64,000 nt of DNA from Membranipora membranacea (Eukaryota; Bryozoa; Gymnolaemata; Cheilostomatida; Membraniporidae). The stretch covers positions 21,688,025 through 21,752,024 of the forward strand of contig OU612070.1 of the NCBI GenBank assembly GCA_914767715.1. Reading direction: 5' to 3'. Within the stretch, counting starts at the first letter, position 1. The number at the start of each line of letters is the position of its first letter. Both the position numbers and the translations under genes were made by a program. Under the pieces are notes generated by a model. It was not told the origin of the DNA, did no database searches, and saw only the letters and a list, made by a program, of their open reading frames with translations. Shown piece after piece: positions 37,701 to 51,806 of the stretch.

Positions 37701-40590
37701 TTGGTTTTATTAAAATTTTGATTTATTTGCATTCAAATAATGTCAGGATGCTAATATTCTGGAATTTGCATGGCGTCAATTTGTCCTAGAGTTGATTTGC
37801 CTTTGAAAAAAATCGAACAGACTTTGGATTTCTAGATATATTAAATTTTGGTGCAAACAGTTACCCTTCTTAAAACTGACGCTGGCAGAAAATGACTAGG
37901 CCCAAATCAAAGCGCTTTTAACATATGATAGAGCGCGAGATGCCCTTCCATATGAAATATGATAAAAGCATATTGAAGAATGAAAAAAGCGAATAAAACA
38001 TTTTTATCCGAGCCGAAAAAGTTCCAACGTGCGCCACTGTTGTTTATATCAAAATTTTGATTAGGTTCCCTCAAATGATATCAGGATGCTAATATTCTCG
38101 AATTTGCATGGCGTCAATTTGACCTTGAATTGATCTGACTTTGAAAGAAATCGGACAGACTTTGGATTTCTAGATATATTAAACTTTTGTGCAAACAGTG
38201 ACCCTCCTTAAAACTAACGCTGGCAGAGAATGATTAGCCCCAAATCAAAGCGATATGAACATATGATAGAGCGCGAGTTGCCCTTCCATATGAGGTATGA
38301 TAAATGCGAATTCAAGAATGAGGAAAGCGAATAAAACATTTTTATCCGAGCTGGAAAAAATCCAACGTGCGCCATTGTTTATTTCATTAAAATTAAAATT
38401 TCGATTTATTTCCATTCAAATAATGTCAGGATGCTAATATTCTGGAATTTGCATGGCGTCAATTGGGCCTTGAATTGATTTGACTTTAAAAGAAATCGGA
38501 CAGACTTTGGATTTTTAGATATATTAAACTTTGGTGCAAACAGTGACCCTCCTTAAAACTGACGCTGGCAGAGAATGATTAGCCCCAAACCAAAGCGATT
38601 TAAACATATGATAGAGCGCGAGTTGCCCTTCCATATGAATTATGATAAAAGCGAATTGAAGAATGAAACCATTGAATAAAACATTTTTATCCGAGCCGAA
38701 AAAATTCCAACGTGCGCCACTGTTGGTTTTATTAAAATTTCGATTAGGTTCCCTCAAATGATGTCGGGATGCTAATATTCTGGAATTTGTATGGCGTCAA
38801 TTTGCCCTTGAATTGATTTGACTTTGAAAGAAATCGGACAGACTTTGGATTTTTAGATATATTAAACTTTGGTGCAAACAGTGACCGTCCTTAAAACTGA
38901 CGCTGGCAGAGAATGATTAGCCCCAAATCAAAGCGATTTAAACATATGATAGAGCGCGAGTTGCCCTTCCTTATGAAATATGATAAAAGCGAATTGAAGA
39001 ATGAAAAAAGCGAATAAAACAATTTTATCCGAGCCGAAAAAATTCCAACGTGCGCCACTGTTGGTTTTATTAAAATTTCGATTAGGTCCCCTCAAATGAT
39101 GTCGGGATGCTAATGTTCTGGAATTTGCATTGCGTCAATTTGCCCTTGAATTGATTTGACTTTGAAAGAAATCGGACAGACTTTGCATTCCTAGATATAT
39201 TAAATTTTGTTGCAAACAGTTACCCTCCTTAAAACTAACGCTGGCAGAGAATGATTAGCCCCAAATCAAAGCGATATGAACATATGATAGAGCGCGAGTT
39301 GCCCTTCCATATGAGGTATGATAAAAGCGAATTCAGGAATGAGGAAAGCGAATAAAAAATTTTCATCCGAGCCGAAAAAACCCAACGTGCGCCATTTTTT
39401 ATTTCATTAAAATTAAAATTTCGATTTATTTCCATTCAAATAATGTCAGGATTCTAATATTCTGGAAATTGCATGGCGTCAATTTAACCCTAGAATTGAT
39501 TTGACTTTGAAAAAAATCGGACAGACTTTGGATTTCTAGATATATTAAACTTTGGTGCAAACAGTGACCGTCCTTAAAACTGACGCTGGCAGAGAATGAT
39601 TAGCCCCAAATCAAAGCAATTTAAACATATGATAGAGCGCGAGTTGCCCTTCCTTATGAAATATGATAAAAGCGAATTGAAGAATGAAAAAAGCGAATAA
39701 AACAATTTTATCCGAGCCGAAAAAATTCCAACGTGCGCCACTGTTGGTTTTATCAAAATTTCGATTAGGTTCCCTCAAATGATGTCGGGATGCTAATATT
39801 CTGGAATTTGCATGGCGTCAATTGGGCCTTGAATTGATTTGACTTTAAAAGAAATCGGACAGACTTTGGATTTTTAGATATATTAAACTTTGGTGCAAAC
39901 AGTGACCCTCCTTAAAACTGACGCTGGCAGAGAATGATTAGCCCCAAATCAAAGCGATATAAACATATCATAGAGCGCGAGTTGCCCTTCCATATGAAAT
40001 ATGATAAAAGCGAATTGAAGAATGAAAAAAGCGAATAAAACATTTCTATCCGAGCCGAAAAAATTCCAACGTGCGCCACTGTTGGTTTTATTAAAATTTC
40101 GATTAGGTCCCCTCAAATGATGTCGGGATGCTAATGTTCTGGAATTTGCATGGCGTCAATTTGCCCTTGAATTGATTTGACTTTGAAAGAAATCGGACAG
40201 ACTTTGCATTCCTAGATATATTAAATTTTGGTGCAAACAGTTACCCTCCTTAAAACTAACGCTGGCAGAGAATGATTAGCCCCAAATCAAAGCGATATGA
40301 ACATATGATAGAGCGCGAGTTGCCCTTCCATATGAGGTATGATAAAAGCGAATTCAGGAATGAGGAAAGCGAATAAAACATTTTTATCCGAGCCGAAAAA
40401 ACCCAACGTGCGCCATTTTTTATTTCATTAAAATTAAAATTTCGATTTATTTCCATTCAAATAATGTCAGGATTCTAATATTCTGGAAATTGCATGGCGT
40501 CAATTTAACCCTAGAATTGATTTGACTTTGAAAAAAATCGGACAGACTTTGGATTTCTAGATATATTAAATTTTGGTGCAAACAGTTACC
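31730..40590. repeat. Two tandem copies of a 4,423-bp (13-monomer) higher-order unit
   Basis: Positions in about 31730-36150 recur at +4,423 bp in about 36155-40590. Examples of matched points: 32087/36510, 32402/36825, 34101/38524, 34812/39235, 35151/39574, 35833/40256. Only a few differences were seen (such as aataatgcaa against aataaagcaa near 32899/37322, and cggaggg against cggacag near 35774/40197). 4,423 bp is 13 monomers of about 340 bp. Very high identity means a recent duplication, or a collapsed or duplicated assembly segment. Confidence 0.9.
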
Positions 40591-43500
40591 CTTCTTAAAA
40601 CTGACGCTGGCAGAAAATGACTAGCCCCAACACAAAGCGATTTAAACATATGATAGAGCGCAAGTTGCCCTTCCATATGAGGTATGATAAAAGCGAATTC
40701 AGGAATGAGGAAAGCGAGTAAAACATTTTTATCCGAGCTGGAAAAAATCCAACGTGCGCCTTTGTTTATTTTATTAAAATTAAAATTTCGATTTATTTGC
40801 ATTCAAATAATGTCAGGATGCTAATATTCTGGAATTTGCATGGCGTCAATTTGCCCTAGAATTAATTTGCCTTTGAAAAAAATTGGACAGACTTTGGATT
40901 TCTAGATGTATTAAATTTTGGTGCAAACATTGACCCTCCTTAAAACTGACGCTGGCAGAAAAGGACTAGCCCCAAATCAAAGCGATTTAAACATATGATA
41001 GAGCGCGAGTTGCCCTTCCATATGAAATATGATAAAAGCGAATTGAGGAATGAAAAAAGGGAATAAAACAATTTTATCCGAGCCGAAAAAATTCCAACGT
41101 GCGCCACTGTTGGTTTTATCGAAATTTCGATTAGGTTCCCTCAAATGATGTCGGGATGCTAATATTCTGGAATTTGCATGGCGTCAATTTGCCCTTGAAT
41201 TGATTAGACTTTGAAAGACATCGGACAGACTTTGGATTTCTAGATATGTTAAACTTTGGTACAAACAATGACCCTCCTTAAAACTGACGCTGGCAGAGAA
41301 TGATTAGCCCCAAATCAAAGCGATTTAAACATATGATAGAGCGCGAGTTGCCCTTCCATATGAGGTATGATAAAAGCGAGTTCGGGAATGAGGAAAGCAA
41401 TTAAAATATTTTTATCCGAGCCGAAAAAATTCCAACGTGCGCCATTGTTTTTTTTTTATTAAAATTAAAATTTCGATTTATTTCCATTCAAATAGTGTCA
41501 GGATGCTAATATTCTGGAATTTGCATGGCATCAATTGGGCCTTGAATTGATTTGACTTTGAAAGAAATCGGACAGACTCTGGATTTCTAGATATATTAAA
41601 TTTTGGTGCAAACAGTTACCCTCCATAAAACTGACGCTGGCAGAGAATGACTAGCCCCAAATCAAAGCGATTTTAACATATGATAGAGCGCGAGTTGCCC
41701 TTCCATATGAAATATGATAAAAGCGAATTGAAGAATGAAAAAAGCGAATAAAACATTTCTATCCGAGCCAAAAAAATTCCAACGTGCGCCACTGTTGGTT
41801 TTATTAAAATTTCGATTAGGTTCCCTCAAATGATATCGGGATGCTAATATTCTGGAATTTGCATGGCGTCAATTTGCCCTTGAATTGATTTGACTTTGAA
41901 AGAAATCGGATAGACTTTGGATTTCTAGATATATTGAACTTTGGTGCAAACAGTGACCCTCCTTAAAACTAACGCTGGCAGAGAATGATTAGCCCCAAAT
42001 CAAAGCGATATAAACATATGATAGAGCGCGAGTTGCCCTTCCATATGAGGTATGATAAAAGCGAATTCAGGAATGAGGAAAGCGAATAAAACATTTTTAT
42101 CCGAGCCGCAAAAAATCCAACGTGCGCCATTGTTTATTTCATTAAAATTAAAATTTCGATTTATTTCCATTCAAATAATGTCAGGATGCTAATATTCTTG
42201 AGTTTGCATGGCGTCAATTTAACCCTAGAATCGATTGGACTTTGAAATAATCGGACAGACTTTGGATTTCTGGATATATTAAATTTTGGTGCAAACAGTG
42301 ATCCTCCTTAAAACTGACGCTGGCAGAGAATGATTAGCCCCAAATCAACGCGATTTAAATATATGATAGAGCGCGAGTTGCCCTTCCATATGAATTATGA
42401 TAAAAGCGAATTGTAGAATGAAAAATGCGAATAAAACATTTTTATCCGTGCCGAAAAGATTCCAACGTGCGCCACTGTTGGTTTTATTAAAATTTTGATT
42501 AAGTTCCATCAAATGATGTCGGGATGCTAATATTCTGGAATTTGCATGGCGTCAATTTGCACTTGAATTGATTCGACTTTGAAAGAAATCGGACAGACTT
42601 TGGATTTCTAGATATATTAAACTTTGGTGCAAACAGTGACCCTCCTTCAAACTGACGCTGGCAGAGAATGATTAGCCCCAAATCAAAGCAATTTAAACAT
42701 ATGATAGAGCGCGAGTTGCCCTTCGATATGAAATATGAAAAAAGCGAATTGAAGAATGCAAAAATGCGAATAAAACATTTTTATCCGAGCCGAAAAATTT
42801 CCAACGTGCGCCACTGTTGGTTTTATTAAAATTTTGATTAGGTTCCCTCAAATGATGTCGGGATGCTAATATTCTGGAATTTGCATGGCGTCAATTTGCC
42901 CTTGAATTGATTCGAGTTTGAAAGAAATCGGACAGACTTTGGATTTCTAGATATATTAAACTTTGGTGCAACCAATGACCCTCCTTAAAACTGACGCTGG
43001 CAGAGAATGATTAGCCCCAAATCCAAGCGATTTAAACATATGATAGAGCGCGAGTTGCCCTTCCATATGAGGTATGATAAAAGCGAATTCAGGAATGAGG
43101 AAAGCAAATAAAACATTTTTACCCGAGCCGTAAAAAATCCAACTCGCGCCATTGTATATTTTATCAAAACTAAAACTTCGATTTATTTCCATTCAAATAA
43201 TGTCAGGATGCTAATATTCTGGAATTTGCATGGCGTCAATTAGGGCTTGAATTGATTTGACTTTGAAAGAAATCGGACAGACTTTGGATTTCTAGATATA
43301 TTAAATTTTGGCGCAAACAGTTACCCTCCATAAAACTGACGCCTGCAGAGAATGACTAGCCCCAAATCAAAGCGATTTTAACATATGATAGAGTGCGAGT
43401 TGCCCTTCCATATGAATTATGATAAAAGCGAATTGAAGAATGAAAAAAGCGAATAAAACATTTTAAATCCGAGCCGAAAAACTTCCAACGTCCGCCACTG

Positions 43501-46500
43501 TTGGTTTTATTAAAATTTTGATTTATTTCCATTCAAATAATGTCAGGATGCTAATATTCTCGAATTTGCATGGCGTCAATTTGCCCTAGAATCGATTTGA
43601 CTTTGAAATAATCGGACAGACTTTGGATTTCTAGATATATTAAATTTTGGTGCAAACAGTTACCCTCCTTAAAACTAACGCTGGCAGAGAATGATTAGCC
43701 CAAAATCAAAGCGATATGAACATATGATAGAGCGCGAGTTGCCCTTCCATATGAGGTATGATAAAAGCGAATTCAAGAATGAGGAAAGCGAATAAAACAT
43801 TTTTATCCGAGCTGGAAAAAATCCAACGTGCGCCATTGTTTATTTCATTAAAATTAAAATTTCGATTTATTTCCATTCAAATAATGTCAGGATGCTAATA
43901 TTCTGGAATTTGCATGGCGTCAATTGGGCCTTGAATTGATTTGACTTTAAAAGAAATCGGACAGACTTTGGATTTTTAGATATATTAAACTTTGGTGCAA
44001 ACAGTGACCCTCCTTAAAACTGACGCTGGCAGAGAATGATTAGCCCCAAACCAAAGCGATTTAAACATATGATAGAGCGCGAGTTGCCCTTCCATATGAA
44101 TTATGATAAAAGCGAATTGAAGAATGAAACCATTGAATAAAACATTTTTATCCGAGCCGAAAAAATTCCAACGTGCGCCACTGTTGGTTTTATTAAAATT
44201 TCGATTAGGTTCCCTCAAATGATGTCGGGATGCTAATATTCTGGAATTTGTATGGCGTCAATTTGCCCTTGAATTGATTTGACTTTGAAAGAAATCGGAC
44301 AGACTTTGGATTTCTAGATATATTAAACTTTGGTGCAAACAGTGACCGTCCTTAAAACTGACGCTGGCAGAGAATGATTAGCCCCAAATCAAAGCGATTT
44401 AAACATATGATAGAGCGCGAGTTGCCCTTCCTTATGAAATATGATAAAAGCGAATTGAAGAATGAAAAAAGCGAATAAAACAATTTTATCCGAGCCGAAA
44501 AAATTCCAACGTGCGCCACTGTTGGTTTTATTAAAATTTCGATTAGGTCCCCTCAAATGATGTCGGGATGCTAATGTTCTGGAATTTGCATGACGTCAAT
44601 TTGCCCTTGAATTGATTTGACTTTGAAAGAAATCGGACAGACTTTGCATTCCTAGATATATTAAATTTTGGTGCAAACAGTTACCCTCCTTAAAACTAAC
44701 GCTGGCAGAGAATGATTAGCCCCAAATCAAAGCGATATGAACATATGATAGAGCGCGAGTTGCCCTTCCATATGAGGTATGATAAAAGCGAATTCAGGAA
44801 TGAGGAAAGCGAATAAAACATTTTTATCCGAGCCGAAAAAACCCAACGTGCGCCATTTTTTATTTCATTAAAATTAAAATTTCGATTTATTTCCATTCAA
44901 ATAATGTCAGGATTCTAATATTCTGGAAATTGCATGGCGTCAATTTAACCCTAGAATTGATTTGACTTTGAAAAAAATCGGACAGACTTTGGATTTCTAG
45001 ATATATTAAACTTTGGTGCAAACAGTGACCGTCCTTAAAACTGACGCTGGCAGAGAATGATTAGCCCCAAATCAAAGCGATATAAACATATGATAGAGCG
45101 CGAGTTGCCCTTCCATATGAAATATGATAAAAGCGAATTGAAGAATGAAAAAAGCGAATAAAACATTTCTATCCGAGCCGAAAAAATTCCAAAGTGCGCC
45201 ACTGTTGGTTTTATTAAAATTTCGATTAGGTCCCCTCAAATGATGTCGGGATGCTAATGTTCTGGAATTTGCATGGCGTCAATTTGCCCTTGAATTGATT
45301 TGACTTTGAAAGAAATCGGACAGACTTTGGATTTCTAGATATATTAAATTTTGGTGCAAACAGTGACCCTCCTTAAAACTAACGCTGGCAGAGAATGATT
45401 AGCCCCAAATCAAAGCGATATGAACATATGATAGAGCGCGAGTTGCCCTTCCATATGAGGTATGATAAAAGCGAATTCAGGAATGAGGAAAGCGAATAAA
45501 ACATTTTTATCCGAGCCGAAAAAACCCAACGTGCGCCATTTTTTATTTCATTAAAATTAAAATTTCGATTTATTTCCATTCAAATAATGTCAGGATTCTA
45601 ATATTCTGGAAATTGCATGGCGTCAATTTAACCCTAGAATTGATTTGACTTTGAAAGAAATCGGACAGACTTTGGATTTCTAGATATATTAAATTTTGGT
45701 GCAAACAGTGACCCTCCTTAAAACTAACGCTGGCAGAGAATGATTAGCCCCAAATCAAAGCGATATGAACATATGATAGAGCGCGAGTTGCCCTTCCATA
45801 TGAGGTATGATAAAAGCGAATTCAGGAATGAGGAAAGCGAATAAAACATTTTTATCCGAGCCGAAAAAACCCAACGTGCGCCATTTTTTATTTCATTAAA
45901 ATTAAAATTTCGATTTATTTCCATTCAAATAATGTCAGGATTCTAATATTCTGGAAATTGCATGGCGTCAATTTAACCCTAGAATTGATTTGACTTTGAA
46001 AAAAATCGGACAGACTTTGGATTTCTAGATATATTAAATTTTGGTGCAAACAGTTACCCTTCTTAAAACTGACGCTGGCAGAAAATGACTAGCCCCAACA
46101 CAAAGCGATTTAAACATATGATAGAGCGCGAGTTGCCCTTCCATATGAGGTATGATAAAAGCGAATTCAGGAATGAGGAAAGCGAATAAAACATTTTTAT
46201 CCGAGCTGGAAAAAATCCAACGTGCGCCATTGTTTATTTCATTAAAATTAAAATTTCGATTTATTTCCATTCAAATAATGTCAGGATGCTAATATTCTGG
46301 AATTTGCATGGCGTCAATTGGGCCTTGAATTGATTTGACTTTAAAAGAATTCGGACAGACTTTGGATTTTTAGATATATTAAACTTTGGTGCAAACAGTG
46401 ACCCTCCTTAAAACTGACGCTGGCAGAGAATGATTAGCCCCAAACCAAAGCGATTTAAACATATGATAGAGCGCGAGTTGCCCTTCCATATGAATTATGA

Positions 46501-49500
46501 TAAAAGCGAATTGAAGAATGAAAACATTGAATAAAACATTTTTATCCGAGCCGAAAAAATTCCAACGTGCGCCACTGTTGGTTTTATTAAAATTTCGATT
46601 AGGTTCCCTCAAATGATGTCGGGATGCTAATATTCTGGAATTTGTATGGCGTCAATTTGCCCTTGAATTGATTTGACTTTGAAAGAAATCGGACAGACTT
46701 TGGATTTCTAGATATATTAAACTTTGGTGCAAACAGTGACCGTCCTTAAAACTGACGCTGGCAGAGAATGATTAGCCCCAAATCAAAGCGATTTAAACAT
46801 ATGATAGAGCGCGAGTTGCCCTTCCTTATGAAATATGATAAAAGCGAATTGAAGAATGAAAAAGCGAATAAAACAATTTTATCCGAGCCGAAAAAATTCC
46901 AACGTGCGCCACTGTTGGTTTTATCAAAATTTCGATTAGGTTCCCTCAAATGATGTCGGGATGCTAATATTCTGGAATTTGCATGGCGTCAATTGGGCCT
47001 TGAATTGATTTGACTTTAAAAGAAATCGGACAGACTTTGGATTTTTAGATATATTAAACTTTGGTGCAAACAGTGACCCTCCTTAAAACTGACGCTGGCA
47101 GAGAATGATTAGCCCCAAATCAAAGCGATATAAACATATCATAGAGCGCGAGTTGCCCTTCCATATGAAATATGATAAAAGCGAATTGAAGAATGAAAAA
47201 AGCGAATAAAACATTTCTATCCGAGCCGAAAAAATTCCAACGTGCGCCACTGTTGGTTTTATTAAAATTTCGATTAGGTCCCCTCAAATGATGTCGGGAT
47301 GCTAATGTTCTGGAATTTGCATGGCGTCAATTTGCCCTTGAATTGATTTGACTTTGAAAGAAATCGGACAGACTTTGCATTCCTAGATATATTAAATTTT
47401 GGTGCAAACAGATACCCTCCTTAAAACTAACGCTGGCAGAGAATGATTAGCCCCAAATCAAAGCGATATGAACATATGATAGAGCGCGAGTTGCCCTTCC
47501 ATATGAGGTATGATAAAAGCGAATTCAGGAATGAGGAAAGCGAATAAAACATTTTTATCCGAGCCGAGAAAACCCAACGTGCGCCATTTTTTATTTCATT
47601 AAAATTAAAATTTCGATTTATTTCCATTCAAATAATGCCAGGATTCTAATATTCTGGAAATTGCATGGCGTCAATTTAACCCTAGAATTGATTTGACTTT
47701 GAAAAAAATCGGACAGACTTTGGATTTCTAGATATATTAAATTTTGGTGCAAACAGTTACCCTTCTTAAAACTGACGCTGGCAGAAAATGACTAGCCCCA
47801 ACACAAAGCGATTTAAACATATGATAGAGCGCAAGTTGCCCTTCCATATGAGGTATGATAAAAGCGAATTCAGGAATGAGGAAAGCGAATAAAACATTTT
47901 TATCCGAGCTGGAAAAAATCCAACGTGCGCCTTTGTTTATTTTATTAAAATTAAAATTTCGATTTATTTGCATTCAAATAATGTCAGGATGCTAATATTC
48001 TGGAATTTGCATGGCGTCCATTTGCCCTAGAATTAATTTGCCTTTGAAAAAAATTGGACAGACTTTGGATTTCTAGATGTATTAAATTTTGGTGCAAACA
48101 TTGACCCTCCTTAAAACTGACGCTGGCAGAAAACGACTAGCCCCAAATCAAAGCGATTTAAACATATGATAGAGCGCGAGTTGCCCTTCCATATGAAATA
48201 TGATAAAAGCGAATTGAGGAATGAAAAAAGGGAATATAACAATTTTATCCGAGCCGAAAAAATTCCAACGTGCGCCACTGTTGGTTTTATCGAAATTTCG
48301 ATTAGGTTCCCTCAAATGATGTCGGGATGCTAATATTCTGGAATTTGCATGGCGTCAATTTGCCCTTGAATTGATTAGACTTTGAAAGACATCGGACAGA
48401 CTTTGGATTTCTAGATATGTTAAACTTTGGTACAAACAATGACCCTCCTTAAAACTGACGCTGGCAGAGAATGATTAGCCCCAAATCAAAGCGATTTAAA
48501 CATATGATAGAGCGCGAGTTGCCCTTCCATATGAGGTATGATAAAAGCGAGTTCGGGAATGAGGAAAGCAATTAAAATATTTTTATCCGAGCCGAAAAAA
48601 TTCCAACGTGCGCCATTGTTTTTTTTTTATTAAAATTAAAATTTCGATTTATTTCCATTCAAATAGTGTCAGGATGCTAATATTCTGGAATTTGCATGGC
48701 ATCAATTGGGCCTTGAATTGATTTGACTTTGAAAGAAATCGGACAGACTTTGGATTTCTAGATATATTAAATTTTGGTGCAAACAGTTACCCTCCATAAA
48801 ACTGACGCTGGCAGAGAATGACTAGCCCCAAATCAAAGCGATTTTAACATATGATAGAGCGCGAGTTGCCCTTCCATATGAAATATGATAAAAGCGAATT
48901 GAAGAATGAAAAAAGCGAATAAAACATTTCTATCCGAGCCAAAAAAATTCCAACGTGCGCCACTGTTGGTTTTATTAAAATTTCGATTAGGTTCCCTCAA
49001 ATGATATCGGGATGCTAATATTCTGGAATTTGCATGGCGTCAATTTGCCCTTGAATTGATTTGACTTTGAAAGAAATCGGACAGACTTTGGATTTCTAGA
49101 TATATTGAACTTTGGTGCAAACAGTGACCCTCCTTAAAACTAACGCTGGCAGAGAATGATTAGCCCCAAATCAAAGCGATATAAACATATGATAGAGCGC
49201 GAGTTGCCCTTCCATATGAGGTATGATAAAAGCGAATTCAGGAATGAGGAAAGCGAATAAAACATTTTTATCCGAGCCGCAAAAAATCCAACGTGCGCCA
49301 TTGTTTATTTCATTAAAATTAAAATTTCGATTTATTTCCATTCAAATAATGTCAGGATGCTAATATTCTTGAGTTTGCATGGCGTCAATTTAACCCTAGA
49401 ATCGATTGGACTTTGAAATAATCGGACAGACTTTGGATTTCTGGATATATTAAATTTTGGTGCAAACAGTGATCCTCCTTAAAACTGACGCTGGCAGAGA

Positions 49501-50490
49501 ATGATTAGCCCCAAATCAAAGCGATTTAAATATATGATAGAGCGCGAGTTGCCCTTCCATATGAATTATGATAAAAGCGAATTGTAGAATGAAAAAAGCG
49601 AATAAAACATTTTTATCCGTGCCGAAAAGATTCCAACGTGCGCCACTGTTGGTTTTATTAAAATTTTGATTAAGTTCCATCAAATGATGTCGGGATGCTA
49701 ATATTCTGGAATTTGCATGGCGTCAATTTGCACTTGAATTGATTTGACTTTGAAAGAAATCGGACAGACTTTGGATTTCTAGATATATTAAACTTTGGTG
49801 CAAACAGTGACCCTCCTTCAAACTGACGCTGGCAGAGAATGATTAGCCCCAAATCAAAGCAATTTAAACATATGATAGAGCGCGAGTTGCCCTTCGATCT
49901 GAAATATGAAAAAAGCGAATTGAAGAATGCAAAAATGCGAATAAAACATTTTTATCCGAGCCGCAAAATTTCCAACGTGCGCCACTGTTGGTTTTATTAA
50001 AATTTTGATTAGGTTCCCTCAAATGATGTCGGGATGCTAATATTCTGGAATTTGCATGGCGTCAATTTGCCCTTGAATTGATTCGAGTTTGAAAGAAATC
50101 GGACAGACTTTGGATTTCTAGATATATTAAATTTTGGCGCAAACAGTTACCCTCCATAAAACTGACGCCTGCAGAGAATGACTAGCCCCAAATCAAAGCG
50201 ATTTTAACATATGATAGAGTGCGAGTTGCCCTTCCATATGAATTATGATAAAAGCGAATTGAAGAATGAAAAAAGCGAATAAAACATTTTTATCCGAGCC
50301 GAAAAACTTCCAACGTCCGCCACTGTTGGTTTTATTAAAATTTTGATTTATTTCCATTCAAATAATGTCAGGATGCTAATATTCTCGAATTTGCATGGCG
50401 TCAATTTGCCCTAGAATCGATTTGACTTTGAAATAATCGGACAGACTTTGGATTTCTAGATATATTAAATTTTGGTGCAAACAGTTACCC
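39500..50490. repeat. Duplicated satellite block, offset ~7,171 bp
   Basis: About 39500-42958 recurs at about 46670-50129 (40256/47427, 40566/47737, 42499/49670, all +7,171). The match then resumes as 43300-43660 with 50129-50490, so one 342-bp monomer (42956-43298) is present in the first copy and absent from the second. A further segment, about 38200-39620, recurs at 43668-45080 (+5,461). Offsets equal 21 and 16 monomers. Confidence 0.85.
45370..46070. repeat. Head-to-tail near-identical monomer pair
   Basis: Units at 45379 and 45724 are 345 bp apart and essentially identical over the stretch compared, and also match units at 44696 and 47427. This is the shortest-scale recent duplication in the array. 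Confidence 0.8.
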
Positions 50491-51806
50491 TCCTTAAAAC
50501 TGACGCTGGCAGGGAATGATTAGCCCCAAATCAAAGCGATTTTAACACAAGATAGAGCACGAGTTGCCCATCCATATGAGGTATGATAAAAGCGAATTGA
50601 GGAATGAAAAGTGCGAATAAAACATTTTTATCCGAGCCGAAAAAATTCCAACGTGCGCCACTGATGGTTTTATTAAAAATTCGATTTATTTCCATTCAAA
50701 TAATGTCAGGATGCTAATATTCTGGAATTTGCATGGCGTCAATTTGCCCTTGAATTGATTTGACTTTGAAAGAAATCGGACAGACTTTGGATTTCCAGAT
50801 ATATTAAAGTTTGGTGCAAACAGTGACCCTCTTTAATATACTGACGCTGGCAGAGAATGATTAGCCCCAAATCAAAGCGATTTAAACATATGATAGAGCG
50901 CGAGTTGCCCTTCCATCTGAGGTCTGATAAAAGGGAATTGAGGTATAAAAAACGCGAATAAAACATTTTTATCCGAGCCGAGAAAGTTCCAACGTACGCC
51001 ATTATCTATTTTTTTTTAATTAAAATTTTGATTAATTTCCCTTTGAATAATGTCAGGATGCTGATATTCTGGAATTTGCATGGCGTCAATTGGGCCTAGA
51101 ATTGATCTGACTTTCAAAGAATTCGGACAGACTTTGGATTTCTAGGTATATTAAATTTTGGTGCAAACAGTGCCCCTCCTTAAAACTGACGCTGGCAGAG
51201 AATGATTACCCCCAAATCAAAGCGATTTAAACACATGATAAAGCGCGAGTTGCTCTTCCATATGAGGTATGATAAAAGCGAATTGAGGAGTGAAAAAAGC
51301 GAATAAAACATTTTTATCCGAGCCGAAAAACTTCCAACGTTTGCCATTGTTTATTTTATTAAAATTAAAAGTTTCGATTACGTTCCCTTCAAATCTTGTC
51401 AGGATGCTTATATTTTGGAATTTACATGACTTCAATTGGGCATGGAATTGATTTGACTTTGAAAGAAATCGGACAAACTTTTGATTTCTAGATATATTAA
51501 ATTTTGATGCAAACAGTGACCCTCCTTAAAGCTGACGCTGGCAGAGAATGATTAGCCCCAGATCAAAGCGATTTTAAGATATGATAGAGCGTGAGTTGCC
51601 CTTTCATATGACATATGATAAAAGCGAATTGTAGAATGAAAAAGGCGAATAAAACATTTTTATCCGAGCCGAAAAAATTTCAACGGTCGCTAATGTTTTA
51701 TTAATTCAAATTAAATTTCGATTTGGTTCCGTTCAAAAAATGTCAGGGATGCTAATATTCTTGAATTTGCATGGCGTTATTTGGGCCTTAAATTGCTTTG
51801 ACTTTG

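Larger units (their letters stand above)
22028..51806. repeat. Large tandem satellite array, ~340-345-bp monomer, ~87 copies
   Basis: The marker ctgacgctggcagagaatga (with actaacgctgg variants) recurs throughout. Its first positions are 22145, 22406, 22751, 23096, 23442, 23780, 24125, 24470, 24815 and 25160, giving steps of 338-346 bp except for truncated units. Other constant blocks are atttgcatggcgtcaatt, atcggacagactttggattt and gagcgcgagttgcccttcc. All units point the same way and the array is unbroken for 29.8 kb. The unit is close to twice 170 bp, a dinucleosome-like length. Left-hand units are the most diverged and central units the most alike. I found no CENP-B-box match. Many 60-78-codon open frames repeat with the units; they are not genes. 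Confidence 0.97.

Noticed and set aside
22200-51500. Dozens of recurring 60-78-codon frames in the satellite
   Set aside because: They repeat with the monomer, shift with indels, have no start context or conserved stop, and differ by frameshifts between units.
22028-51806. CENP-B-box in the satellite
   Set aside because: Checked tttcgattaggttccc and the ccgagccgaaaaa tract on both strands; neither fits the TTCG-A-CGGG core.
22028-51806. CRISPR-like array
   Set aside because: The repeat covers the whole period with no spacers, and the genome is eukaryotic.
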